In this document: piece by piece, positions 42,701 through 53,500 of the stretch
How the letters are laid out: each line of letters starts with the position of its first letter
Position numbering within the stretch: the stretch's first letter is position 1
From: Lepus europaeus
Taxonomy: Eukaryota > Chordata > Mammalia > Lagomorpha > Leporidae
DNA: 64,000 bases
Direction of reading: 5' to 3'
Assembly (NCBI RefSeq): GCF_033115175.1
Contig: NC_084838.1
Location: 41,023,468 to 41,087,467 of the forward strand
Notes under the pieces: generated by a model
What the model saw: only the letters and a program-made list of their open reading frames with translations
What the model was told of the DNA's origin: nothing
Database searches by the model: none
Made by a program: the position numbers and the translations under genes

Positions 42701-42910
42701 TTTATTTTCTGATGTCAAAACCTGTAACTTGTAGAGGAAGGGGGGTACAACTTGAAATAAATCAGGAAACACCTGCACATTAGTCATTCTTTTCATAGAC
42801 TTCAAGTTTGCACTTGATGCTTTCTCCTGGAAATCAGAAAGGACTCTTGGGTTCTCTGGGAGAAGTTTGTATTTCTTCAAATCAGTGTGGAAAAAAGCCA
42901 TCACTTTCAA
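42701..42910 (-). other. Unassigned - strand frame with an AATAAA at its 3' end
   Basis: A 71-residue frame of ordinary composition (MKVMAFFHTDLKK to LTSENKR) runs on the - strand, and its last codons overlap AATAAA (42706-42701). I do not recognise the protein. It may be a repeat relic, a retrocopy tail, or part of a long NFX1 3' UTR. Confidence 0.25.
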
Positions 42911-43359
42911 ATTCTGGCACGATTCTTGTCACAAACAGTCTAAGATGGCCTGGCTGATTCACAGCTTCCGCCTAAACAAAGCTGCCTCCCTCCATCCAAA
43001 GCGTGTCTGCTTTATCTGCCAAGTCTGGCTCCTTAGTTTAAAGGCATCATCCAGACTCGTGGCGAGAAAAGGAGCTCCCTACTGAGAACGACATTGATTC
43101 TGCCCTTTAAACGTCGATTCTTCTCAGGAACGGAGAGCCAGGTCTTCCTGTGCATACCCCCAGATTCCGTTCACCTTGCACAGAGGAGCTGGTCATTCTT
43201 TGGAAATAGATTCATTCCTAAGCAGGGGCCAGGGCAGCCCCGTCCTGGGCCACGGCGATGATGCGGCTCAGCAGTCTCATCACCCTCCCAACGGCCCGTC
43301 TGACACCGCCAGCTTCCCTTTGCCAGCTCTCTGACCCCTGCTGCCCTCTCCTGCTTTGC

Positions 43360-43476
43360 GTCCCTAGTCTGACGGCCTTGCTGTTCCTTCAAGGTGCCTG
43401 GAGTGTTTCCACTGCAGGGCCTTTGCAATGCTGTTCCTTCTGCCTTCATGTATCTGCTTGCTTCAAATCCAACCCC
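43360..43476 (+). repeat. L2 LINE relic
   Basis: GGCCTTGCTGTTCCTTCAAG, then GCAGGGCCTTTGCAATGCTG, continuing the L2 order seen at 42140. Confidence 0.65.
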
Positions 43477-43478
43477 CA

Positions 43479-43620
43479 ACCAAGTGCTTGGGCCCTGTAC
43501 CCGCATGGGAGACCCAGACGTGGTTCAGCCCGGCCCACTTGGAAGTGAACCAGCAGATGGAAGATCCCTGTCTTTCCCTCTTTGTAACTCTGTCTTTCAA
43601 ATAAATACATAAATATTATA
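43479..43620 (+). mobile_element. CSINE, 5'-truncated
   Basis: CCAAGTGCTTGGGCCCTGTA to CAAATAAATACATAAATATT. Confidence 0.82.
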
Positions 43621-43738
43621 ACAATGTTAAAAATAATGTTTAAAAAGTGTTCAAATTTAAAATATTCAAAGAAAAAGCTTAACAGAGTGAAAAAAAAGCA
43701 CACCCCCCCCCAGGCTCCTGGTTTAGGGGACACACACT

Positions 43739-43753
43739 GTCCCCTAGTGGCCA
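43739..43753 (-). promoter_or_regulatory. CTCF-like motif, reverse
   Basis: GTCCCCTAGTGGCCA is the reverse complement of a CTCF-like core (TGGCCACTAGGGGAC). Confidence 0.4.
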
Positions 43754-43759
43754 CTGTAG

Positions 43760-45190
43760 GAAAAGCCCATCTTTGGAAGATTGCAGGTATTTTCTGCATG
43801 GGGACTTGTCCTTGCCTGCAGGGCCTCCCTGCCTCAGGGACTGCAAGTCCAGCTGTAGGCGCTGTCCCCGCTCTGCCTGTGTAGTGGCGAGGACACGATC
43901 AGACCTTGTAGGAACTTCAGATCCCCAGCTGTGCACTGAGTGACCTAACGCTCCCACCTTCACTTGCCCAGGGCTAAGCTGAGGGGGAGAATCCACACTC
44001 AGGGGCTCGAGGAGCAGAGGGACGTGCACAGCACTCGCTGCACACGACGTGCTCACCGCCAACTGCCAGGGCAGGTGCGCATCTCCTCACTGCTGTCGGG
44101 CTCTAAAGCAGGTGAGGGCAGTGCAAGGTGGGGTGCTGTTTCCTCTCTGCTCCCCCAGTAGCTTTCTGGGCCCCAGAGGCCTGACTGCCAAGTTGCTGTT
44201 GGGCACCAGGAGACTCCCTGGCCTCTACTTGCACAATGGCGCTGGGCAGCATGTGTGTGGGAGCTGACACCCTAACAGAAGCCCACTGCAAACTGCCAAG
44301 ACAGTGAGCTGAGGCAGCGAGACACACACCTTAGTGCTTAGCTGGGGTCCCTGGCCTGTCTCCCAGGAAGCTGTGTGTTGCGAAGAGCGACTTCCCTCAG
44401 CCAGGGGTGACTGGGAAGGACTTGCAAGCCCCTTGTTTGGGGAAGCCAGAGAGGGGGGAAGAGCGTGTATTTTCCTGGGGACTCAGCACCCTCCAGGTAG
44501 GGGAGCCTCAAGGCCTGGTTTCCAGTCTTGGTGTGGCACTCACTGTGTGAGCCAGGGAGCCTGGCTGCTGGGGGGCCAGGCAAGCCTAGAGTTCCCTGGG
44601 ATCCTTGAGTTCCAAAAGTCAAGGGCGTTGGTACCCGAGGCCCTGGTATTGAGGCTACATGGGCAGAGTGGGAGGCAAGACCATCCCAGGGTGTGCAAGG
44701 GGGCATTACGTGAGGAGCTGGCCTGGCCAGGGGCCTCCCCCACGCCATGCTGGCCAGCTCCCTGCTCCCCTTAGGGACCAGTTCTCCAGGCTTGCAGGCA
44801 TGAAGGCAGGAAGCCAGGCCAGGGCTGAGGGCTGTCTGGCACAGACCCTGAAACTGGGAGGGCCTGCTTTCATCTCCCCTCATTGCTGATCCTGCCAGAT
44901 GGGCCAGAGAGAATTCCAGAGATAAAACCTTGGTTTCTGGAATGCTCAGGTCCATGAGAAACCCCTGCTATGACAGCCTTTATGTCCATGCCCATGTAAA
45001 ATCTCATCTAATGCTAATGCCAAAGGTGAGCTTTCCCTTGAAGCGCCTGGGCTCTTCGGCTAAGCCCTGGCTTCCTATCCTCCCTCCCCAACTCGAATCC
45101 TTCCCTATCTGTAGCACCCACCACGCCAGCCCCATGCTCTGACCTCCAACTAGCCTCCAACCCCATAACACACTTCTGCTGGTGACTGCT
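43760..45190. other. Intergenic, no gene recognised
   Basis: GC-rich unique sequence. The 205-residue - strand frame at 44338-44955 lacks any recognisable motif. Confidence 0.5.
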
Positions 45191-45194
45191 CCCA

Positions 45195-45430
45195 AGCAGG
45201 TGAACAACTAGGACCCAGGGCCAAATCCAGCGTGCGGCTTGTTTACCAACAACTCACGAACTAAGAACAGTTTTTTAAAATAGGTGGAAAAGAAGTCAAG
45301 AGTATTTTGTGTCATGGAAAAACTCTTAAGACTTAAATTCTCATTTTAATGTCCACAATGAAGTGTTAAATCTCATGAAGTCTAAAGATTTGCTCTCCGG
45401 CCTTTACAGAGAACGCACCGACTTCCGCTG
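45195..45430 (+). repeat. Ancient DNA-transposon relic (hAT-like)
   Basis: CAGGGCCAAATCCAGCGTGC, GAACTAAGAACAGTTTTTTA, GTATTTTGTGTCATGG and CTCCGGCCTTTACAGAGAA occur in the order of a familiar old mammalian MER-type repeat. Confidence 0.6.
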
Positions 45431-45479
45431 GCCATGCCACTCTAAGGGATCAGGGGCTCCCTGTGCTGATGAGCTGACC

Positions 45480-45680
45480 CTCGTCTACCTTTTCAGCCTG
45501 GTCACTTCAGTGTCCTTTAGTTACCTGCTCACCCTGGCCGACTAACCCTCAAGCCCAACCACAGAACACAGCCCCAGCACATCTCACACTGGCCAGCCTT
45601 CGCCCGGCAAGCTCTTTCCTTTTCCGAATGGCAGCCCACTGTGCGGAGCCTCAGCTCAAGTGCTTCTTCCCATTTCCCTA
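45480..45680 (+). repeat. L2 LINE relic
   Basis: TTTTCAGCCTGGTCACTTCA, GCACATCTCACACTGGCCAG and GCTCAAGTGCTTCTTCCC follow L2 order. Confidence 0.55.
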
Positions 45681-45689
45681 CCTCAACCA

Positions 45690-46590
45690 CGAACGCTAAC
45701 GCAGCCCTACCACTGCGGCACAAAACAACCCTTAGGGCTCTTCAGCTTTTGCTAAGAGATTAACGACCTGAGACGGACCCAGCGACATCTGGGAAGGAGC
45801 ACTTGCTGTGCTGCCACATCTGCTTCGCACAGCCCTAGATCTAGGCCAGGCTGGCCCAGGGTGCACAAGTGGACACACAACCCAAGAGGCCTGTTGAGTA
45901 TCCCCGTACCTGTTAGCTGGTCAGCTATGGAGAAGGGTGCGCGCATGCTTTCCACATTCCAAGCATCCTTCTTGGGGACCTCCAGCACCTATGGCGGATC
46001 AGGCACCACCGGGTATGCCACTCACTCCCTCTTCACAGAAACCTGGGTGCGTGTGCTGGGGGTAGCCTCCACCCACCCCACTGAGGGCCGACCTAGAACC
46101 TGGGATCAGCTCTCCTGCCTCCTGCTGATTCCGAGATGCTCTCCCACAGGTCACCCTCCCAGCCCCTGCTTGAAAGACATCACATATGCTCAGGGGCTTC
46201 CTGTTGTGCGTGTGCCACTGATGCTGTGGTAACAGGGGTTTGCTTTTGCTTCCTGCCACTTGTCTTCAGTCCCGTTTCTGCTGCTGGACCTGATGCCTTT
46301 CAAAGCACATTGTCTGGGTGTGGGTCCAGGGGCAGCCTGGCTCTTCCTACGAAAATTAACTCCCTTGCTGCTGGTCTGGGACTCCTGGCTTGTTGTGGAG
46401 CAGAAGGCAGTTGCTGGAAGTCTGGTCTCCATTCCAGAAGGGGCCAATGCAACGAGGGCCAAACTAATTTAACTGTTGACGCAGCTGCCATAAAGGAGCT
46501 TGAAGAATGCCACCAGTGGGCATCTGGACTTGTTCATACCTTTCTTTGAATATTCAAAGAGAAGCCCAGAACTCAGGGGCAAGAAGAGTC
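45690..46590. other. Intergenic, probably downstream of the NFX1 transcript; nothing recognised
   Basis: Unique sequence; short frames only. Confidence 0.45.
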
Positions 46591-46599
46591 AGTATGGCT

Positions 46600-47195
46600 G
46601 CTGAAGGCCTAGGAAAAAGCAACACAGGACAGTTGTGTATGTTATGGGAGACTCTTTATCAACCAGAGAGGAGTTAGGGCTACACTGGTCAGTTCAGAGA
46701 AGCCAGTGTGGACCTGACAGAAGGAAGTGCCTGCTCTATGTCATCTGCCATTATAGGGATGGCTCAACTGTCACTGGACAGGCTTGGAACACCAGGGATT
46801 TAAGAAAATGGAATTCTGTAAAGGAATCTGACTTCTCTCCTAGGTCTACAACAGACAGAAGTGGAAATTGTAAAATAAATTCCGTTAGATTTACTTTTGA
46901 GCATCCTTGGCAAAAGACTTAGGTGATTGGTTTGAGACAAAATGTGTACCAATTCTGTGTTGAGCATTTCAAATTGAGAAGTTAACTATGTCTTTCCAAA
47001 GACTGTGATCAGTTTGGATAAAGAAAACAAGGTCCGTGTGACGTTCCAAGCATTTTCAGGAGGACGGAGAACTGGGACAACTGAGACAATGACTAAGTGG
47101 CATAAAGCTGAATTCAGGCTAAAATTCTGGTTTGTCCAAATTAAGTCCAATATTCCCCCAGCCCCCAGAGTAATCACAGTGACAGTGTGAGGAGC
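46600..47195 (+). pseudogene. Uncertain segment, possibly a degraded endogenous-retroviral env relic
   Basis: Two short + strand frames (46635-46922 and 47005-47190) have a spacing of Cys, Trp and Pro residues loosely like the C-terminal half of a class I retroviral surface protein. They are separated by stops and shifts. No LTR, gag or pol is nearby. It may instead be ordinary NFX1 3' UTR. Any coding function is lost. Confidence 0.2.
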
Positions 47196-47429
47196 CTCTT
47201 CAAATGCTAGTGACCTTACAGTTAAGAGATCTGGTCACACTGAAGTACTTCCTATGGACAGGGCCAGATGAGAGGGTTTCTGACACACTCATGCTCTGGA
47301 TGTGTCAGAACAACACAGCATGTGAGGCCGGGAGTCCACCCGACAGTGTGGACAAGCAGGGTGGGTCTGCTGGCAGAAGAGTGTCCACTACACCTCATCG
47401 TCCTGTGATCTAAGGGCATCTTGATCTTC

Positions 47430-47502
47430 TCAGTCCTGGACATCAAAGTAGTCAATGACCGGCTCCTTGGCTATTTTCTGCAGATTACTGCTACCAGGAT
47501 TC
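47430..47502 (-). CDS. NFX1: NFX1 last coding exon
   Basis: The acceptor TGCGTTACAG precedes 47502. It encodes [20 protein letters not shown] and VQD, then TGA at 47432-47430. The 3' UTR continues toward lower coordinates. I saw no AATAAA on this strand until 42706-42701, and an ATTAAA at 45350-45345. Confidence 0.93.
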
Positions 47503-50500
47503 CTGTAACGCAAACAAAGAACGATCAACTTTTTCTTCTGTGGAAAAACAGAGGCCTTGAGAAAGTTAAGATCAGGTGATTTCCCATCTGTGAAGCTCTG
47601 ATAAGACAGCAAGGCAAACTACTAAGTCTGGCACCAGGCACACAGGCATTCCTTGTCTGAGGGGGTCTTCAAAACATTCATAGAAATGCAGATTGTGAAA
47701 AAACTACACATGGATTTCAAAACATTTCTGCACCAAAACAAGTATCTTTGAATTCAATTTTCCACAACATTTTTGAAGGATGCTCATATTTATGATATTC
47801 TCTGGGCAGGCATTTGGCACAGAAGTTAAGATGCTGCTTGGGATACACATTTCCTACATCAGAGTGCCCGAGTCCACGTTCTGGTGCTGCTCTCCTTGCC
47901 AGCCTCCTGCTAACGTGCACCCTGGGAGACAGCAGGTTACAGCTCAGGTGGTTGGGTCCCACCCATGCATGCAGGAGACTGGAATGAGTTCTAGGTTCCT
48001 GGCTTTAGCCTGGCCCAGCCTTGGCTGCTGTGGGCATCTGGGGAATAAACCAGTGGATAGCAGCATTCTCTTTCTCTCAAATAAACAAAACAGAACAAAA
48101 CAAAATACTACTGTCTCAACTGTAAAATTTTCCTTACTGAGCTTTTACATAAAAAAAGCAAGCAAAGGAAAAAAGATGGCATGGCATAAGCTGGCCAGCG
48201 ACTCCATGTGGTTACGTCTAAGTGGTGCTGGACACGGCTGTGGCAGCCTCATGTTTCTTTTTTTTCTTTCTTTCTTTTTTTTTTTTTTTTTTTGACAGGC
48301 AGAGTGGACAGTGAGAGAGTGAGACAGAGAGAAAGGTCTTCCTTTTGCCGTTGGTTCACCCTCCAATGGCCGCCGCAGCCAGCGTGCTGAGGCCAGCACA
48401 CCGCGCTGATCCGAAGGCAGGAGCCAGGTGCTTCTCCTGGTCTCCCATGGGGTGCAGGGCCCAAGCACTTGGGCCATCCTCCTCTGCACTCCTGGGCCAC
48501 AGCAGAGAGCTGGCCTGGAAGAGGGGCAACCGGGACAGAATCCAGCACCCCGACCGGGACTAGAACCCGGTGTGCCCGCGCCGCAATGCGGAGGATTAGC
48601 TTATTGAGCCACGGCGCCGGCCACAGCCTCATGTTTCTAAAACCATTGCTCATGGGATCCGCAGATGGTGCTGGCCGGGATCCAGGCTGCCTGCTTTCCC
48701 GAGTCACGAGGAGCCGGTCCCGGGGAACCACAGGGCTTCAGATGCCCTTGGCTAAGGCTGTGCTCAATGGGCAACACCTGGCTGTCTCGTCTAGTCCCAC
48801 GGAAACACCAACTGCTTGCTAGGACACTCCTGGTGACTTTGGACATCGCCGCAGTCACCTTTCTAGAGATTTTGTGCAAGATGTAAGGAGGAGGCGCTGT
48901 CAGGTCTTCAGTGTGGAAGCCAGAACAGGAGCAGGGGTCCCTCTGGCTTCAGAGCTGCCTTGCTCATGGAGGGTCAGCGGTGCTCCCCTCCTGACAGGAG
49001 GGAGGAAAGGAAGGGCAGGGGTGCTCCTTCCCTGCTCCTGAGAACACAGGGCACACTTGCTGCTTGCCAACGTGGTTTCTTTTCTCTTTACATCACAAAT
49101 ACGCTTTGTTGTAAAAATGATTCACACCATACATAAGCAGAGCAAAACATTAAAGTCCCCCACCAGAGCCCTTCACTGACAGCCCTACCCCAATCCCACT
49201 TCCATCTTCTGAGTAACTCTGAGATGTTCCAGTCCGAGACCCACGTGGAACCACAGACAGAATCCACACGCCACCATTTACACTGTGGAAGTCATATGCA
49301 GGGTCTGTGCCCCATGGGGGGAACTGGGCACGACAAACATGAAACCTAGGACTCCCCCAGCTTGAACAAATGTATCTAGCAGCTCAACCAAACCTGACAT
49401 TTGAACACAATTCCCCAATGCCAGGCCTGAGGCCACCCTTTGCTGGCTTCTCTGTTCAGAGAAGAGACAGGTGCCTTGGGGAAGAGCTGCTGTATCCTTA
49501 CCGGTCTGTCTGATGTCTGTGATGAGCAATCGGTGGCGGCGGCCGCGTCTGTGTTTCTCTTTCCAGGACTCCCGTCAGTGTGGTAGGAGGACAAACAGAC
49601 TTCCCTCTGACAGAGGTCAAAACACAGGGGATTGAAAGCCAAGATTCACTTGTGGAAGTAGGCTGACAGCCAGACACTGGCCATGACTGTGGCACTGGCC
49701 CACGACGCTCCTGACCCTCTGATGTGACCTGCCTTTTCTCAGATGTGCTAACCTCCAGGTAACCCTGACTCTCCTCTCCACCTCTGGGGGGCCTGTGGCC
49801 TGCTTTCTCTAAAGTCACACTTGTGAGTTCCTCAGCACTGTTTCTGTCTTCATCGTGCCAGGAGAGAGCCGGGGAGCAGGAAGAGGGAGGAGCAGGAGAC
49901 AAGCAGGGAAATGGGACAGAGGTGACGGGCAGGCACTCTGCTCAGCCCTCCCAGCCTCTGTTCCCCCTGCCTGTGGAAGCGCCATCTCCAGCATCTGCCA
50001 TGAGGCCTTTGGCCCTGGGACAGGAGGCACGGCCTTTGCTCTCTGGCTTCGACCTCTATGCTGTCTAGGAATGGCTGTCCCAGACGCAGATTTTCCTTCT
50101 GTTTGTCCAAAAGGGAGAGAGGAAGGAAGGAGAGCAGATACTGACAGATCCTGCTTCCTGAGTCCAGCGTGCCCTTCTCAGAGTTCCTCCTGCGACAGCA
50201 ACACAAGCTCACCTGACGGCAGTGACCACGACGTTGCGCTTTGGTTCGCTGTCGTAGCTCACACTCTCCAGGCCGTAGACTTGGGCCAGATCGTGGATGA
50301 TGCGGCGGTGGTCTCTGTTCATGGGAGGGAAGCAGTGGCTTCTCTTACTGTTCTTTCCCTGTAGTGAGGGAAAGACGACTGCTTGGTAACATCACACTGG
50401 AAACAGCAAGTGCTTACTGCTCCCCTTACCACAAGGACAACCCCGGTCAGTGAAGAGGTGGCTGGAGCTGAGAGGCTCACAGCAAATAGCATTTTACTAA

Positions 50501-53500
50501 CTGCCCAGCAAGCCCGGAGGGGTCTTGGCGGGTGGGAGCTATGGCACTGCTTTCATCTTCCTTCTACTCTGTAAACCACAACGACGACAGCTGGACAGAG
50601 TTAGGGGACAAAGGGCAAGTGAACAGGGACTTAGGTGGACAGGGTCATAATAGTTTCTCCTGACACGTCCCCAAACTGGAGAGTTTCCCTATAAAAGTAT
50701 TATCTACACTAAAAATCACGCATACACAGATGGACAGACAGGTAAAGAAATGCCATTTGCTCCAGTGTCCTTGTCAGGGAAGGAACACTGCTTTCCACTT
50801 TCTCCTCCATTTGGTATCCCGTCAGGAAGGAGGAACCGAAGGGAGGAAGGGAAGGGCTGAGAGGGGTGAGGAAGGTGGCAGGAAGGAAAACCGTCCTCAT
50901 CAGAGGATGCAAAAGCAGCCCCTCATCCTTCTCACCAGCCCCACTGATGAGAAACGAAGCCACACAGCGCAGGCCGCTTCTGACTAAACTATGGTCTCTT
51001 CCGCTTGATGCTACCTCTGTGGCGCCCCTGGCTGCTCCAGGACACGCGCAGCACCTCTGCTGCAAGTCTAGTCCACTGCCCTTCGGCTCCGATCACAAAA
51101 CTGTTCACCTCTCCTACAGCCTTTTCTCGTCCTGTCCTGCCACCGGGGCAGTGAAGAACCAGTGCGCTCTTCTGTCACACACAGGTCTTCAGAGATCTGA
51201 GGGCCTCACACGTCTCCCATCAGTCACCTATCAGGAACAAACTCCCTGCCACCCATTCTTAAGACATTGAGCTTGGATTTTTATTTACACTTGATCTAAC
51301 TGCGGACATTTCTGCTGCAGCGATTGAACTATGAAACACTTCTATGGATATCACAACGGCTGGGCTTTTGGGAAAAATCAGGATCCTCAAGGAAGTTGTA
51401 ACTTTCCCTATAACTACTCTAGGCTGACAATATACTATTTATGGGACTGATTTTTTTTTTTAAATCAAACTGGTCTTAGAAAAATGTCCACTTGGATGTT
51501 TTGACTTCAACCTTATTCACGGCCTCCACAAGTGCTTCCATTTCTTTCTCAATGTCGCTGACAAACTTTAAGTCCTTCCTGAAACGAGAAAGCACCACAA
51601 TTAATTTAATCCGTCCCTGCCCTTTCGGAAACCCCTCACCAACCTTCTGACCATGAAGGGCAAACAATGGACAGGGCTGGCAGGAAACCTGCGGAGGTCA
51701 GGAACCGTCAGATAACTTAAGGTTAGTTTTGATGGAACAAAGGAAGGGAAAAATAGGAGAAGAGAATAATGGAGAAACAGCCAGCACTATGCCTGCAAGC
51801 CTGCCAAACAAGTTCAGTTCAAAGTTTTGAGAATTTAGGAAGGTTTTTATTTTATTTTTTTATTTTAATTTAATTTAATTTTTTTTTTTTTGACAGGCAG
51901 AGTGGACAGTGAGAGAGAGAGACAGAGAGAAAGGTCTTCTTTTGCCGTTGGTTCACCCTCCAATGGCCACCATGGCCAGCGCACCGCGCTGATCTGAAGG
52001 CAGGAGCCAGGTGCTTCTCCTGGTCTCCCATGGGGTGCAGGGCCCAAGCACTTGGGCCATCCTCCACTGCCTTCCCGGGCCATAGCAGAGAGCTGGCCTG
52101 GAAGAGGGGCAACCGGGATAGAATCCGGCGCCCCAACCGGGACTAGAACCCGGTGTGCCGGCGCCGCAAGGTGGAGGATTAGCCTGTTGAGCCACGGCGC
52201 CGGCCCCAGGAAGGTTTTTATTAAATACCACATCTCTTACTTCAACTGGCCTAATCACAGAAGGAGTACATACTACTTACTACATCTTAAAAGATCAAAT
52301 GCTCCAATGAGCTACAATCAAGAAAGCAGCTAAGTTACATACCTGGCATCCTCTTTCAAACTATCACTAAATACTGATGCTGAAGAACGGACATTGAAAG
52401 GATCAGAATCTTCGCTGATATCAAATGCCTCTGCCAGTCTCCTGAAAGTGAGAGAGAAGCACACAAATAAAAGGCAGACAGTGGGAGGGAAATTATCTCA
52501 CAATGCAGTTCTCCAGGGGTGTTCCAAGATGCCCAGGGGATGCCTTCAAACCATGGACATACTGAAACCTAGAAGGGACTTCAGAAGGTTCATGGATTGG
52601 AGCTGCTGTGGTGGTGCAGTGAGCTAAGCTGCTATTCGTGACACTGGCTTTCCAGGAGTGCTGGTTCAATTCCTGGCTACTCCGCTTCTGATCCAGCTTC
52701 CTAATGTTCCTGGGAAGGCAGAAGAGTTCCATGCATTTGGGCTTCTGGTACCCATGTGAGAGATCAGGATGGAGCTCTTAACTTTGGCCCGGCCCTGCTG
52801 TTATGGCCATTTTGAAGTGAACCAGTGGATGGAAGCTTTCTCAGTTGCTATTCCTTTCAAATAAATAAATCTCTAAAACGTTTGTGGAAAATAGAATGAA
52901 AAGATAACATGCATTTTCCATAAACTTTTTTTTTTCCTCAAGATTTTATTTGAGAGGTAGAGTTACAGACAGGGAGACAGAGAGAAAGAAACCCCTTCCA
53001 TCTGCTGGTTCACTTCCCAAATGGCTCCAATGCTAGAGTTGGGCCAATCCGAAGCCAGGAGCCAGGAGCTTCTTCTGAGTCTCCCACATGGGTGCAGGGG
53101 TCCAAGCACTGGGCCATCTTCCACTGCTTTCCCCCGGCCATTAGCAGAGAGCTGGATCGGAAGAGAAGCAGCCAGGACTCAAACAGGTGCCCAAATGGGT
53201 ATAGCCTACTACACCACAGTGCTGGCCCCCTTACATAAACTTTTTGAAGACTCTTTGTATACACTGTTTTTCCCAATAAAAACATACCTATGATAAAAGC
53301 TTAATTTATAAATTAGGCACAACAATAACGTGTCATAGATATTAGCAATCTCAGCATACAATTTTTTTCATTCCTTATTAAGTGGGGCATTTTTACCTTT
53401 TCATGTACAGGAAGCACTTTATGGCTTCTCTTTGGCATGCCTGCAATGTATCACCGTGCTTGTGCTCCGGGGTTACTGAACACAAGGACTGCAATATTGC

